Shown: positions 11,413 through 24,156, counted from the first letter of the stretch. The stretch is 64,000 nt of DNA from Juglans regia (GCF_001411555.2 NW_023361359.1:310001-374000); one strand, 5' to 3'. Program-made: numbers and translations. The notes: generated by a model not told the origin, from the sequence alone.

Positions 11413-12540
11413 TAACGAGGGATAGAGGGTTATACCATCGACGAGATAACCCGTGTGTTGCTCGTTGATCGTCACAGCCGATGATGTCGGAAGTGTCGTA
11501 CGTGGTGGCTAACCCACATACGTTAACTGTTTAGGCGTTTGGATAGCTAGGTGTGGTCTTGGAAGGGCTTGTGAAGGCCTTGTGATGGTGGCAACGAGCG
11601 TAACATGGCGGATCTAGCTGTGTATAGTGGCGATCAGCCACGCATAGTGGCTGTCCATCACGTGTAGTGACTACCCACCACTCAAAGTGGTGGTTTGGAC
11701 CTAGGGTTGGACTGAGGGGTTGTTGGTGGAGCTCCTGGTGGCACTGGGGTGACGCCAAGGTGGCTCATGGTGGAGGAAGGAGGGAATGGTCGTGCAGGAG
11801 GGGGGGAAGCCGTGGGAGAGTGAGAGAGAGTGTGCATGCATGGGTGGCAGATCGGGGTCGTGGATGGCTGGGATGGCTTGGTGGTGGCTTGAGGAGGCTG
11901 AAGGTGACGGTCAATTACCGTCGGTGGCAGTATGGCGGTGGAGGGAGCAAAACCCGTGCGTGAGGGAGGGAGAAACCGTGAGATGGAGGAGGGTGCTACT
12001 GGCCATGGGTTCAAGGGAGGAGGAAGGGGGAGACTAGGAGGTGCCTATGGTGGTGTCCGATGGCCAAGGTGGCCGCGCACGGCTGCGCTAGGAGCATCGG
12101 TGGCCTTGAAGCCGTGTGAACCCATTTTCATGGTTATGGTGTGTGTGTGTGATGGAGGGGGAGAGGGAGGCTGAGCTTGCTAGAGGATGATGGATGGCGG
12201 AAGGAGAAGCTGTTGTGGAGGTGGTGGCACCGGAGGACGGCACACAGCGGCGCAGTAAGCACTAGGCCCATTTGGGCTGTGCACGTCCAGCGGAGAGAGA
12301 GAGAGGGAGCGTGGGAGAGAGAGACTGGCATGGGAAGACTCACCGGCGTGAGGTGGAGCTGGTGGTGCCGGCGGTGAGGTCTGCCGATGTACTGTGGCGC
12401 CGGGCTGAGGCATGGAGTAGTTCGTCGAGAAGGGGAAGAGGCCGCATACTACATACGCTTGAGGGAAAGGGAGGAGAGAGAGAGTTGAGGAAAAGTGAGG
12501 GAGAAAGGGAGGGTCTGGGTATTTAACCCAGTCCCTTCGT
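11413..12540 (-). other. GC-rich leader-like segment of family A LTR
   Basis: About 1.1 kb rich in GGTGG and GAGAG words on the plus strand, so C/T-rich on the inferred sense strand, which begins with TTAAATACCC and CCTCCCTTTCTCCCTC. It is homologous to 28230-29159 and, inverted, to 34937-35950. Many overlapping open frames exist on both strands (up to 110 residues), but their sequences are biased strings of Pro, Ser, Gly and Arg and are not kept between copies. I read it as a promoter/5' leader part of the LTR, not a gene. Confidence 0.55.
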
Positions 12541-12841
12541 CTAGGGATCCATGTAACGTTCTAATGATGGATCTCAAACACTGATTTAAAATGCATAAAT
12601 ATTAACTTAATTAAATATTTCCAGCATATTTAAAACACTGGGCATGCCCTAGAAGTCACACGATATCTTTCGAAACACGCCATCATGATTCGACACGCAT
12701 AATGTGGCTCGCAATCGCTAGTGAGAAGGGCAGATGATCACATAATCTCTTCCCTCGGGATTTGCTTACGTCATAAAGAAGGAATGTATGTCAGAAAGAA
12801 GAAGCGTACGTAAGAAGGAAGGTGCAGGATATCACAGTATC

Positions 12842-13390
12842 TCACAGACAGACTAGGAGTGAAGGTTAGATGACGCACTATGGGCCTATCGGACAGCATT
12901 CAAAACACCAATCGGGATGTCGCCTTATCAGCTCGTTTATGGAAAAGCCTATCATCTACCCATGGAGCTAGAACACAGAGCCTATTGGGTGACGAGAACA
13001 CTTAACTTTCATTTACAAGCGGTTGGTGAGAAGAGAATACTGCAAATCAACGAGATGGATGAGTTTCACAATGATGCTTATGAGAATGCTCGAATTTACA
13101 AATATAAGACTAAAAGAAGGCACGATAAGCATATTCTGAGAAGGGAACTTGAAGTCAGGAAGAAAGTTCTATTATTTAACTCAAGACTTTGACTCTTCCT
13201 AGGAAAGATGTGCTCTCGGTGGTCGGGGTCGTTTGTGGTGACCCGTGTCTTTCCCTATGGGGTAGTTGAAGTCCATCACGAGACAAAAGGGACTTTTAAA
13301 GTAAATGGACAGAGATTAAAATCCTATTTGGATGGAGACTTTAACTCAAAAAAGTGTTCCATCGATCTCGCCAGTGATAAATTATGAAAG
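12842..13390 (+). pseudogene. Athila-type integrase, C-terminal part
   Basis: This continues the frame broken at 729. It shows a [23 protein letters not shown] segment, then [20 protein letters not shown], a [10 protein letters not shown] region and [11 protein letters not shown], all hallmarks of the Athila/Tat integrase C-terminal half. After a TGA near 13190 the frame still reads the expected tail (CSRWSG, VFPYGVVEV) up to about 13386. Two early stops (12854 and 12860 region) and the later ones make it non-functional. Its start is set by the target duplication GTATC at 12837-12841. Confidence 0.9.
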
Positions 13391-14955
13391 GATACCGTCT
13401 AGTTATAGACTTTAAATAAAGCGGTTTTGGGAGGCAACCCAAGTTTTTTTATTAATTTTTTAGTTTTGTTTTTGCATAATATTAGTCTTTTGTTTTCATC
13501 TTGCAGGAATGAAGTGGCTGGGGAGATCTTCAAGGGTACACGGCTGCACCTTCAAGGGGAGCATCTCTTACCTTCTCTCATTTTGTGCTTTAGTTTTTCT
13601 TCCTTTCTCCCATTGGGGACAATGTGATATTTAACTTTGGGGGGAAAGGATATTATTTTATTTATTTTTAAATAATAATAATAATAATAATAGTATGGTT
13701 TGATGAATCAAAAGCCTATGATAAGAATATGATTGAAATTGATTATAATGTTTAGGAAAAATTCTCATTGCTTAAGTCTAGTTGTTAATTTTACTTGATC
13801 TTACTTAATTTGATATTTTCTATGTTCAATGAATGCTTCTTATGATCACTAATCATTTTGCGTACCTAGAGAAATTTTATGTGAATTTTGTTAATTTTTA
13901 TGGTCTCAACTTACTCTAGAACTTGTTTGATTACACTCGAGGAGAAATCCTAGACATAATATTACTGGAGAAATGATTAAGGCATTGTTTTGGACCGATT
14001 GAGCCTTTCAAGCTTACCCATTTATTATATTTATCCCTAGCCACCCCTTTGAGCTTTATTGAATTAGATTTTGGTCTTATATTTTTCTTTCTTGTAAACC
14101 TCATATTCCCTACCCTATTTGAGTTTAAACACTTATTTCCTTACCTTTCAAGAGAACTAAGTTTACAAAAAGTTACAAACTCACAAGAGCATGAAAGGCA
14201 AGAGAAGTAGAAGGTCTAAGAGTAAAGTTAATTATAGTCATATTATCAAAATCCTAAGTTTGGGGGTGTGAAAAGTCAACTTGTCTACTGTGTGGCTGAC
14301 GAAGTCATCCACAAAGGTAGTCGAAAAGGTATGGAATATTTCCATGATGAGAAAAAAAGAAAAGAGAAAAGAAAAGAAAATGTCTGACCTGCCGAATGGA
14401 TAGTTAAAGAGAGATATACTTGAAAGTACAATAAAGAGGTATGTTAAGAGATTCACAAGGATTGAGAAGATATGTTTGTGTTAGAAGTGAGAATGCCCTA
14501 TTTTCTCTGTTGGTGTTCAAACTTAAGTTCTCATGCTTTGTTTGAATCCTACATTTTCTTTGTAGCCCTCACCCTAGCCTTACATTACAAGCTTAATAAA
14601 GACCTATTGATCCCTGGTGATAGTTTCTATTTTACATTAGTGGAGAGTGATTTGAAAAGTAAGCCTATGAAGTGTTTAGAGATTCATTATTTATTTACTT
14701 GTTTGCATAAAACTATCCGGAGAGCTAATGATGAAGTGAGAATGATGGGTATGTATGAATGTGGGGATGGATAATGCGGTGTAATTGAGTTTTGAATTAA
14801 CTTTTGGACTCGATTGATCTTGAATGATTCATTTGAATTGTAAACTTTAGACAAACTTTGAGGCAATAAATTTTATGAATCAAACCAATACTTGTTTTAA
14901 TTGTCTTTCTTTCTTCTTTGCTCGAGGGCGAGCAAAGCTTAAGTTTGAGGGTATT
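13391..14955 (+). other. Athila 3' internal region with repeated purine tracts
   Basis: This lies between the integrase and the 3' LTR. GGGAGGCAACCCA near 13430 and GGGGACAATGTGATATTTAA near 13616 are words I associate with Athila elements just after pol. The purine-rich motif AAGTTTGGGGG or a variant occurs three times (about 13635, 14253 and 14940); the last adjoins the LTR and is the likely polypurine primer. A 100-codon open frame at 14472-14774 has no recognisable domain and no clear envelope features. A (AAT)n run is at 13670-13692. Confidence 0.6.
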
Positions 14956-16554
14956 TGATAAGTGTGATTTTTATGTGATTTTTATTACTCTTTTATTTAT
15001 GAAAAGTGTCATTTTTCCTTCAATACTATTGATTTTATTTTATTTTTATATATTTTTCATTATTTTCTTAGATTTGAAGGAATGAGAAGATTCAGTGCGA
15101 AAAGAAAGCATTTTGATACAAAAGAATAGACTATGGATCCAGACTAATGAGAGGCAGCGAGATCTTAAGAGAGCCGAGAAGATTTAGGCTAGGAAACTAG
15201 TGACCAGAATTTGTGACCAGAATTGGCGACAAGAGTTAGGCGATAAGCGAGATATTTTACCTTCTGGGCGAGAAGACTTGGTGCAAGGCTCCAGGCGACT
15301 ACATTGGGCAACCAGTCTAAACAACTAACTTAAAAGACTAACCTAAACTATATCGTGGACAACAACTAGTAAAGACGAGCAGCTTTACTGCTCAGTAGGT
15401 TGGCGAGACGAGTCTTTCATCTTGGTTAGGAACCTTACATCTTGGCCATTGGGCAAGGAGACCAGTTATATTCAACGCACATGGCATCTACCCGGTGGGA
15501 CCCTTCCAAGTTCCGCAATCAATCTGATGACCACCAAACCCTCCTGAACTCCGTAAATCAAACCGCTTATTACTGAATCTTCCATTTTAGATAATTCTGT
15601 TATTCTTGGGATAATTTTTTTTATGTTAACATTTATCTTTAGAAACTATTTTCTAAATCTTTAGGCTAAATTGTAGCCACATTTATCTTTTTTCTTTATT
15701 TGAATTTTGACATCTATTTAATCTCATCTTATGGGAAGAATAGAGAGGAGAAGAGTCTGAGTTTTAGATTCAATATTCTAGAGTTTATCATTTAAGTTTC
15801 TTTCAAGGAGGCGGATCTAAAGGGCAGAGGCGAGAGCTGCATGCTTCATCAACTGACTCCAACGAAGAACACTAGTTTTATTCTTGTTCTTTTCAATTTC
15901 ATTATGAACTAATTTTATTTTCTAGAGTTTTGATGTAGTCTAGCATTGAACACAATTTATATGCTAAGTTACCGTATTTCAATATTTCAATATTTCCATG
16001 ATTGAGTGTTTATTCCTTGTTCTTAATTCTTACAATTTTCTAGTTAATTATTGTTCGATCTATTGAATTGCAATGAAACCGAGAGGTGATTTGTGATTAG
16101 AGCTCTAGGATTAAGCACCATTAGTTGAGCGAAAGTAGAGATACTTTACTGCGATTAGTGTGATTTTCAAGAAAAATTCAAATAGCTTAATGAGTCTCCA
16201 ATTAGTTAAATTCACATAGAGATATGGAGTAATTAATTGGCGATATTTTTGGTATTGTTCGAGAGAAAATATTGAATAGTTAAGGCATTTTTATTATCAA
16301 CTTGGGAGAATTGGAATTCTATAACAAGAAAAAATAAATTGTGTGAAATTTGCTAGATGAAATCAAACGCTCTAGATCTATTCTTATTTAGAAAATCTAT
16401 TCTTCAAATTTCAGTTTTCCAAATAGTAATTAATTTAGTAAGTTTCAATACTCAATAGCATAATTATTCCATGTGGGTTTGACATCTGTTTTCTTTAAAA
16501 ACACTTTACTACTTGTTACGATTATGTGCACTAGCAGATATTTTCAGCATAACG
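14956..16554 (+). mobile_element. Athila 3' LTR
   Basis: It starts TGATAAGTGTG directly after the purine tract and ends near CAGCATAACG, about 1.6 kb. A homologous LTR is at 40484-42058. From 16555 the sequence reads as integrase of a different Ty3/gypsy element, so this is the boundary of the Athila insertion. Its 5' end is outside the window, so the target duplication cannot be checked. Confidence 0.8.
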
Positions 16555-17575
16555 GTGAAGGCTTAACACCATAGGCCAACGAAAGAATTACAACCATTGC
16601 CAATTCCAGAATGGAAATGGGTGGATGTGTCAATGGATTTCATGATAGGTCTGCCAAGGATGTCATCAGGAAAAACATCTTTCTATATGGGTCACAGTCG
16701 ACAGACTGACAAAGAGTGCACATTTTCTGTCCATAGCTAATACAGACTCTATGGATAAGCTCTCTTGAATTTATGTTAAAGAGATAGTACGATTGCATGG
16801 AGTACCAAAAACCATAGTTTCGGACCAAACTGATGGACATATTAAGCATACGATCCAAACTTTGGAGCACATGCTACGCATATGCATGCTGGAACTAAGT
16901 GAAATTTGCTTACAATAATAGCTTTCAGACCATGATACAGATGGCATCTTATGAGGCATTGAATGGGAGGAAGTGTAGATCCCCGTTGTATTAGGTTAAA
17001 GTTGGAGAAAAAAAGATGCTAAGATCCAAATACTTACAAGAGGTCCGAAAACAAGTAGCCTTGATCCAAGAGAGGATGAAAGCGGCCCATGAAACTAATT
17101 GATAGAAGAGTTATGTCGACAACCGACGAATGAGACTGGAGTTTGCAATAAGAGATTAGGTATACATCAAGGTACCAGCCATGAAATGCGTCATGTGATT
17201 TGGTTAAAAGGGAAAAAATTGAGTCCTTGATATGTTGGACCCTATGAGGTAGTTGAAAGATCTGGTTTTGTGGCCTATCGGTTGGACTTACCAGTAGAGA
17301 TACAGGGAATACATGATGTATTCATGTGTCAATTTTGAAGAAGAGCTTTGGAGAAAGACGACCAGTGGTAATGGAACCCGGCAATATCCGACTTCAACCA
17401 AAATTTTCATATGAAGAATGGCCAGTGCAGATCGTAGATCGTAAGGAGCAAAAAAGCTAAGGAATCGGAAGACACCTTTAGTGAAAGTACTTTGGAATAA
17501 CCCAAATTTTCAAGAAGCAACTTGGAAACGAGAGGATTCAATGAGGAATAAATACCCTTACTTGTTTGTATCTTA
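16555..17575 (+). pseudogene. Chromovirus integrase and chromodomain, 3' part of pol
   Basis: Translation in shifting frames shows HHRPTKELQPLPIPEWKW, SMDFMIGLPRMSSGK (first catalytic Asp), RLHGVPKTIVSDQ, then directly TDGHI and HTIQTLEHMLR: about 30 codons between the second acidic residue and the TDGQSE-like site are missing. Further on come the YVDN and YIKVPAMK segments, and PVQIVDRKEQ followed by a KVLWNNPNF and EATWKRED block, the chromodomain of Tekay/Del-type elements, which targets integration to modified histones. Many stops and frameshifts show it is dead. It is the oldest identifiable host of the nest, and Athila broke it at 16555. Confidence 0.85.
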
Positions 17576-17632
17576 GATCAAAACATTTGAAAAATACATG
17601 TGTTTGTTTGAATATATGTTTGATTTGTTGGT

Positions 17633-18328
17633 ATGAATTCTTGTCTGTTCACTGTTGTTAGCCTAAGTGTAGTAGCATTGTATGCACCTACCATACCCTT
17701 GGAACAGGGAATGGTCCAACCTAGGAAGACCCCAATTAGAGAAAGACGGGAACGTAGTCACAGAAATCGACGCGAGAGAAGAAACCGAATGATGGCTGCA
17801 CACTGGCAGCAACTAAAGAAGTTTGAGCACCATCGCACCCACATAATGGATGCGGATTCTTAGGAGAATATTTTGTTGCTGAGAGCATTACCGCATGAAA
17901 AAATACAACCCCCACGAGACCCGATAGTATGGAAGGATGTTGAAAGGATGCATCTGCTTGGACTAAATCAAGAAGCTAAAACGAGCCGCACTACGGAAGC
18001 CCGTGCGAGTAGGTATTCCCCGTTTGAGACATCAGACACCTTGTATTCGATTCTGCGAGGAAGGGCAACCCATTGAGGACACTTAGTTGGAGATACAACA
18101 TAAGCTGAATGAGATGAGAGTAAATATGTACTACGACTATGATTTGGATGAGATATTTTATCTTTCGCAAGATTTGGTAACGGAAGAAGCAGATGAAGTA
18201 CTGTCCTCACCATCATCATCTAGAGAATCTACGTCTGCAAGTAAGAGAGGTAATACCCCGATATTACCTATTGCAAATACTTTGGTTAACATTTTACGGT
18301 GTCGATTTCAAGGACAAAGTCTTTTTCT
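17633..18328 (+). pseudogene. Extra reading frame downstream of chromovirus integrase
   Basis: About 700 bases of largely open sequence lie between the chromodomain and the polypurine tract, where Tekay-type elements usually have a short spacer. One frame runs 17633-18076 with a single stop at 17861: a hydrophobic start (NSCLFTVVSLSVVALYAP), a strongly basic stretch (RERRERSHRNRRERRNR), then WQQLKKFEHH. After a frame change near 18050 it continues with LEIQHKLNEMRVNMYYDYD, DEIFYLSQDLVTEEADEV and a Ser-rich tail to about 18245. I do not recognise the protein. It could be an added retroelement gene, a captured host fragment, or a relic whose openness is chance. Confidence 0.5.
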
Positions 18329-18341
18329 AAGGGTGGGAGGA
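18329..18341 (+). other. Polypurine tract of the outer chromovirus
   Basis: AAGGGTGGGAGGA sits directly before the LTR start TGTGATAACCC. It is the expected plus-strand primer for reverse transcription. Confidence 0.85.
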
Positions 18342-19599
18342 TGTGATAACCCAGACTCAGCTAGACTTTTATCTATATTTTTGTTGCCTAAATTTTTAAT
18401 TTATTATGGGTCATGAATTAGGCAGAGAATGATTAAGACATTGGGCCTCACGACTAGGCAACCAAAGCCCAAGAGAAGGGCCATTTAAGCCCTTGGATTT
18501 AAGCCAATTAGGTGAAAAGCCCCAAAGGACCATAGGTCACGCCCCACACCTTGTGGCTTGTGCCACTTGTCATGCATGTGTAGTCTATGAATCTAGACGT
18601 GATAGTGAACTAAGGGGGAGAGAAGCTTAGGGTTTTGAGAACCAAAGGGCTTGCATGCCTACCCTAGTTACAAGCCATTGGACTTGTCCAATGTCACTCA
18701 TGCATGAAGGCTTCTAGAAGGAAAATCATGAGCTTCACCTAGGAGAGACCAAGAGCCACTCAGCCAACACGCCCCGCACTCACCAAGAACCCCAGCACTT
18801 GCCACTTGTCAATTTTAGATAGTTTCAAGAGATCTTGCATAGGGAAGTGGCGCATGGGAAGACTAAAGGGATGATTTCTTTCCTAAGTATTTCATGGGGT
18901 ACACTAAGAGGCTTTTGGATCCCTACGCCACACGCCCACTCTAGGGAATTTTTAGATTTTGTGCCAATTGTCATTCATGCATTGTAGAAGGAAAGGTTTT
19001 AGAAGAAGTATCACACAAAATTTACCATTGTAACCCTAGGGTTTCGACCACCACATCCAATCTTTTGCCACATGTCATGTTTAGAGTTTCTACGAGGCAT
19101 AGGGACACTACAAGTTAGACGCATGAGACTCTAAGGATTTGTAGGGTTTTGACTGTGACGCCCCTAGATTCCGCTTGGGATCGAACGGACATCTAAAGTG
19201 TCGGGACATGCAACACATGGTTACCTGCCCCCGTTCATGACATATAAGATGCAATGTTCCTAACATGCATCTAGCATTATGCAATATTCGTAGCGGATAA
19301 TTGTTTTTTTTTAAAGCAATACTATGCACCAAACTTATAATATCCCAAATACTTACAACATACTTCATACATAAAGACATACTAATCAACTGAGATCACA
19401 ACACTAGTCCAAAATGGTTGTGAACAAAAGAGTGCTGGAGATTGAACTCCACAAAATACAAGTAGTGACCTAAGGCAACTACATCTAAGTCACACCCTCG
19501 CTTAGTCGACCATTTCCAGTTGGTCATTTCCCGATTCTCCTTCAGATCTTGAAACAAGATCTACCATTTGGAGGGAATGGTAGTTGGGACTACCACAGT

Positions 19600-19619
19600 G
19601 AGATTTGATTACAAATCTC
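19600..19619 (-). promoter_or_regulatory. LTR-end hairpin (family C copy 2)
   Basis: The 8-bp stem GAGATTTG/CAAATCTC with a 4-base loop is identical to copy 1, and the neighbouring TGGTAGT/ACTACCA stem is also kept. Confidence 0.6.
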
Positions 19620-20069
19620 AGCAAGTTAACAAAAAACTTCACACAGGTTAATGATGCATGCATGACAATAAATGCATGAATGCACAATCAAAGTCAATAG
19701 TAAACAATACATAACCTGACATAACATGGCATGAAATAATAAGCATAACATGCCTTGACATAACATGGCATGGAATAATAAGCATAACGTGACTTGACAT
19801 AACATGGCATGAGCTGACATAACTTGAACTGGAACTGAAACTTAGCTTGACGTGACATAAACTTGAAACTTGACATAAACGTAAACTTGAACATAACATA
19901 ACGTGAAACATGACTTGAACGTGAAATACATGAACTTGGAATCTTTCTCAGTATACTTAATTAAAAGTGACCATATGGGTGCTACACAGGTCCCCTTGAG
20001 CCGTGTGTCCCTGCCGATTACCGCATCACAACACAGGTGACTATACCAGCTGTGAGTGCGTTAATACGT

Positions 20070-20197
20070 ACTCCACAGTTGTTGTGGCCCCATGTATCCT
20101 ACGTGTCACAATTGCTGTGTCTCACGTAGTGTATGCTCCACAGTTGTTGTGGCCCCATGAATTGTTTGTGCCACACTTGCTGTAGACACACGTAAAA
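20070..20197. repeat. Hairpin cluster in family C copy 2
   Basis: Two CCACAGTTGTTGTGG units plus the CACAATTGCTGTG variant and a damaged CCACACTTGCTGTAG. Copy 1 has one more unit, so unit number differs between the two solo LTRs. Confidence 0.7.
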
Positions 20198-22352
20198 TAA
20201 AGTTTGGCTCCATTGGCGTTAGTGTCTGGCGAACTCCGGTGACCAGCTAGTTAGGCCCCATTCGCAACTTGTTGACTGTACTTCGTCAACCCAGGAAATT
20301 TCACACCTATTTAGACACTCCAGCGTGAACAAAGGAGTTTCACTAGAATATTACCCCATCCTAGCGTTTAGGGTCGTGATTGACATGAATAACTTAACAA
20401 GATTGTTCTCGAGATACACAAAATGTATTCGAGACGGGATGACATGGATACGAAAAGACAGAAGTCCTGACGTAGCGTAACGTGACGTGAACGTAAGATG
20501 ACAGACATGACATAGTTGAGACATAAATGTAACAGACAACATTTCATAACATGACATATATATAACAGACAACATTCCGTAACATGGCATAACATGTGAC
20601 AGTGAATACTACGTGACGTGAAATACATGTAACAGATAGCATACTTAACTTAACATGATATACTTGCAATGCATAGCAATGTATAGAAATACGTGACAGA
20701 ATATCTTGTGTAATAGATAAATAATTCATGACAGAATAAATTATGTAACAGATAAATATTTAATGACCTGGCATGGCACATATGATAACATGCATACATA
20801 CACTTTAGTTCCCTTACTTATCACTCATACACATTAAACTGATAGTAAGTTAAAAGCTAACTTACCTCGATCGTCGCGTGCTACTAGAATAAAGCGCGAA
20901 ACAAGATAAACTGTAAGATGGTATTCTAAAAGTTAGAAATTAATTACTAACAATTAGAAATGTGAAAAGAGACAACTTAGAGTAAATTACCATTTTACCC
21001 TCTACATGTGGGCAAATGATCATTTTACCCCTAACTTAAGGATTTGATATCCTAATTCCAAAATTTACCAAAATTTACATTCCTCATGCAAATTTTGTCC
21101 CAAACTCAAATATCAACTCAGAAAAATTTAAGACCAATCACAACTATGAAAAACTCACTATGGTCGAAACCTACATAGGCCATTTGTCTTATTTTGGTTG
21201 CAATTCTTTCAAGTTCCAAAACTCATGAATAAACCAAAATCTTGTAACAAAGATCTTCATATCCTAAGTTTAAAAACACCCTTAAAAATATCCATTAAGA
21301 AAATCTAATTATCAACACCAAACTTTTTGTAAAAAGACCCAAACTTTTTAACAAAAAGTAAACCTTAAATCACAAGTTTTGACCTTAATAAAAACATTCC
21401 AAGAATTCCAAAAAAAATCAGATCTTACTTCTAACATATTCATAACATTATCCTAAGATCAAACATGCTTTAAATCATCAAACAAAACTCACCAAAAATC
21501 ACAAAACAACACTTGGAGTTTTTGGTTTTAAACTTAGTCCAAAACAGAAACTGTTTTTCCCAACTAACTATGATCAATGTCTTGATCCATGGCTTAAAAA
21601 TATGTGATCTTCAAACTAACACATCACATGGTTTAAAAATGTGTCCTAAAGAAGATTCAACCATCAAACTTAAAATCACATGGCTAAAATTTAATAAAAC
21701 ATGGATCTAACTCAAAAACATCAAAGTTTAGGCCTAACCGAAATCCTCTTGCATAGAAAATCATATCTTTAAAACTAATACTAAATATCTTTGAAATAAC
21801 ATCCTAACATGTATATAAGAGGCTTAGGATCATCATATAAAAATATCAAAGCCTTTGGAATAAGATTAAACCACGAATTCAAACTTTCACAAAACAGAAA
21901 CTGTTTTTCCACTTCCAGTTTTCAAGTTTCTAACTCTAAGAAAATCTATCATCAACAGCTTTATTCAAGTAACACAACCTCAATGAACATTAATAAACAC
22001 ATGTTAACAACACTCCATAAAAGTTTCGGACCAAGATATGTCCATTAGCTTGGTCAAAACTTCCAAAACATAACATACTCTCCAGTTTCACGCCCCGAAT
22101 GACCTTTCCATGGTTAAAAATACTTTTGACCAATCAAATGAGCATGGAATGAGACTAATAAGATATCCACGGAAACTAGACTCAAATATGAACAACTTAT
22201 ATGAAGGAGTCATCGTGAGATAATACCTACAAAGGATCACAAATAGCCACGCAAAAAGACCCAGAAATCTGCCCTAGAGAGCTCTTTTGGATTTCTCTCT
22301 AAGAATGGGGGAAAAGAAGTGATAAAATGGAATGAAAAGTGCCTTGCACGAC

Positions 22353-22358
22353 TATATA
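22353..22358 (-). promoter_or_regulatory. TATA box candidate of family C LTR
   Basis: AGTATATAGT on the minus strand, preceded by a CCCCCTCC stretch, about 1.2 kb inside the sense 5' end. Copy 1 is too diverged here to confirm it. Confidence 0.35.
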
Positions 22359-24148
22359 CTCCTGGAGGGGGAAGTTTTGGGCTGTAATGACCCTTGATTG
22401 GAGGTGGCTATGTGACATAAAGTGGAGAATAGTGAGGGGCAGAGACTGCCTGCAGCAGTTGTGAAAGATGGAGGTTGATGGAGTGGATTTCTCATTCACA
22501 TAAAGGCACTATTGGGTGCAGCCAATGGAAGTGGATGGTCTGTCATGTGAGGGAGGAAACTTCTCCAAGAAGCTTTGCCAAGGTGGCCAATTTCGTGGGC
22601 TTTGGTGGGCCCCACCAAGTGGGCTTCAATTTAGGGTTTAAATGAGGTTTGGTTAGGGTTTGAGATGCTATCAAGCGCAAAAATCAATTTTTCTTGGCCC
22701 AATCAAACTCCCAAGGTTTAAAAGGTTGAATAATGATGTCATAACAAGGATTTGATTAATTAATAGCATGTGGAGGTGATTTAATCAAGTGATTAAACAC
22801 AATGCTAGAAATCGGATTAAAAAGAGTTTGGAGGCCAACTTTAGGGTTTGGGAAAACCATTTAGGGTTTTGGTTTCAACCAAGCTTTTGGGGTTTCAATT
22901 GGATTCCAACCATTTAGGGTTTTGCTAGGATTGAAACCCTCTTTGGTTTGGCACAATTTGGTTGAACAGATGAAACACAGCTTTGCTTAGGTGGCATGAT
23001 CTCACACCTTGATTCCTTCACAAATCTATCTAATGGTTCTTCTTTGTGCCTAGTGTCTAATACCATATACTATGTGTGGCTAAGATCTTGCCAAGTGTTC
23101 AAATAAAACTTCTCTAACCTAATTTGGACATTCCACACTGTGATTTTGAAAACACTGCAATGGGTGCACTTATCGAGGTTACTATTCACTCTAAAAAGAA
23201 ACATAATAAACTTAGTACTAAAAATTCTAAATATTCATATTAACTTATAGTGAAAATCGTTCACCGAAATTCAATCCCAAAGTGCCCTAAAAATAATTTC
23301 ACAATTTCTAACAGACATTTCGTCCGAAATTATGAAAATATGCTATTGCGCCATAAAATCCTAAATAATGTACTGAGTCTAATGGCGCATACCATAACTC
23401 ATTCTGACACTTCTAACTATCTCAAATAATTAAACTCATAAATCTAACACCATAGTGAGTGATAACACTGATCATGATGACAGACTAAAACCTAAGCGAT
23501 TGGTCGATTCGTAGAAACCTATGGGTTTTCACGAGATTCCTAAAGTCAATAGAAATTCTACCAATGAATTTCTAGTAGGCTATTACATTGACCATAGGGT
23601 TGCATGCCCCACATGAAAAGCCAACCACCTTTGATTGACACTTGTCATGCATGAGGGGAAAGCATGAGAGTTCCAATAAGATACTCATAGGGAAGGCACA
23701 TGCACACGCTCACATTAGTTCTAGAAGAATCTTTGTGAGGGGAAGTGCAAGGGGAGGACAACAAGGGCTAGCCAAGAGGCACACACCACCTACCCACCTA
23801 AGGAAGAGAAGAGTTTTCTTAGGAAGGTGATAGGGTTTTCGGCAAGCCACATGCACACACACGCACCACTTGCCAAGTGGCAAGCATGCACACGTTCATC
23901 CTCCCAAGGATGATTGAGGGTTTTCATTTTGACCTTTTTGCCATCAGATATATTGAACCTGGACACATGTAGGAGGGCATAGATGGAATTAGGATTTCAG
24001 ATTGGGGAAGCCACACGCCACTTGTCCAAAACTCCTTTGGTTTTTCAACACAATCTCATCATGAGGAAGGTGAAGAGATGCTTGGTCAAGATGCCAAGTG
24101 GCATCCATGCACCAAGACTTTTGGCTTTCCAAAGAGGGAAGAGACGCC

Positions 24149-24156
24149 TATAAGAA
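24149..24156 (+). promoter_or_regulatory. TATA box candidate of family D LTR
   Basis: GACGCCTATAAGAAGG; the same words are kept on the minus strand of the solo D LTR at 45245-45252, so the box is conserved between two independent copies. Confidence 0.6.

Larger units (their letters stand above)
730..12836 (-). mobile_element. Family A solo LTR inserted in Athila integrase
   Basis: The unit starts TGTAAAGCCTGTCC and ends ATATCACA, and it is flanked by GTATC at 725-729 and 12837-12841. Removing it with one GTATC restores the Athila integrase frame. Two nested solo LTRs (1222-4046 and 4307-8657) account for over 7 kb, leaving about 4.9 kb. No second copy of its start is seen inside and there is no gag/pol homology, so it is best read as a solo LTR left by recombination between the two LTRs of a large element. 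The minus strand is the likely sense because the C-rich leader-like part and the G+C-poor LTR end are then ordered as in the chromovirus LTRs nearby. Relatives form the arms of the composite at 25638-29159 and 34937-37077. Confidence 0.85.
19154..23587 (-). mobile_element. Family C solo LTR, copy 2, nested in family D
   Basis: It starts TGTGACGCCCC, ends GGCTATTACA, and is flanked by TTGAC at 19149-19153 and 23588-23592. It aligns over its full 4.43 kb with copy 1 (4307-8657), including the two low-complexity tracts, the hairpin cluster and the two LTR-end stems. It has the same orientation as copy 1 and no internal coding. It is a solo LTR by the same argument. Confidence 0.88.

Noticed and set aside
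11531..12526. Gly/Arg- or Pro/Ser-rich frames on both strands
   Set aside because: GC-rich LTR leader; the frames are not kept in the copies at 28.4-29.1 and 35.1-35.8 kb.
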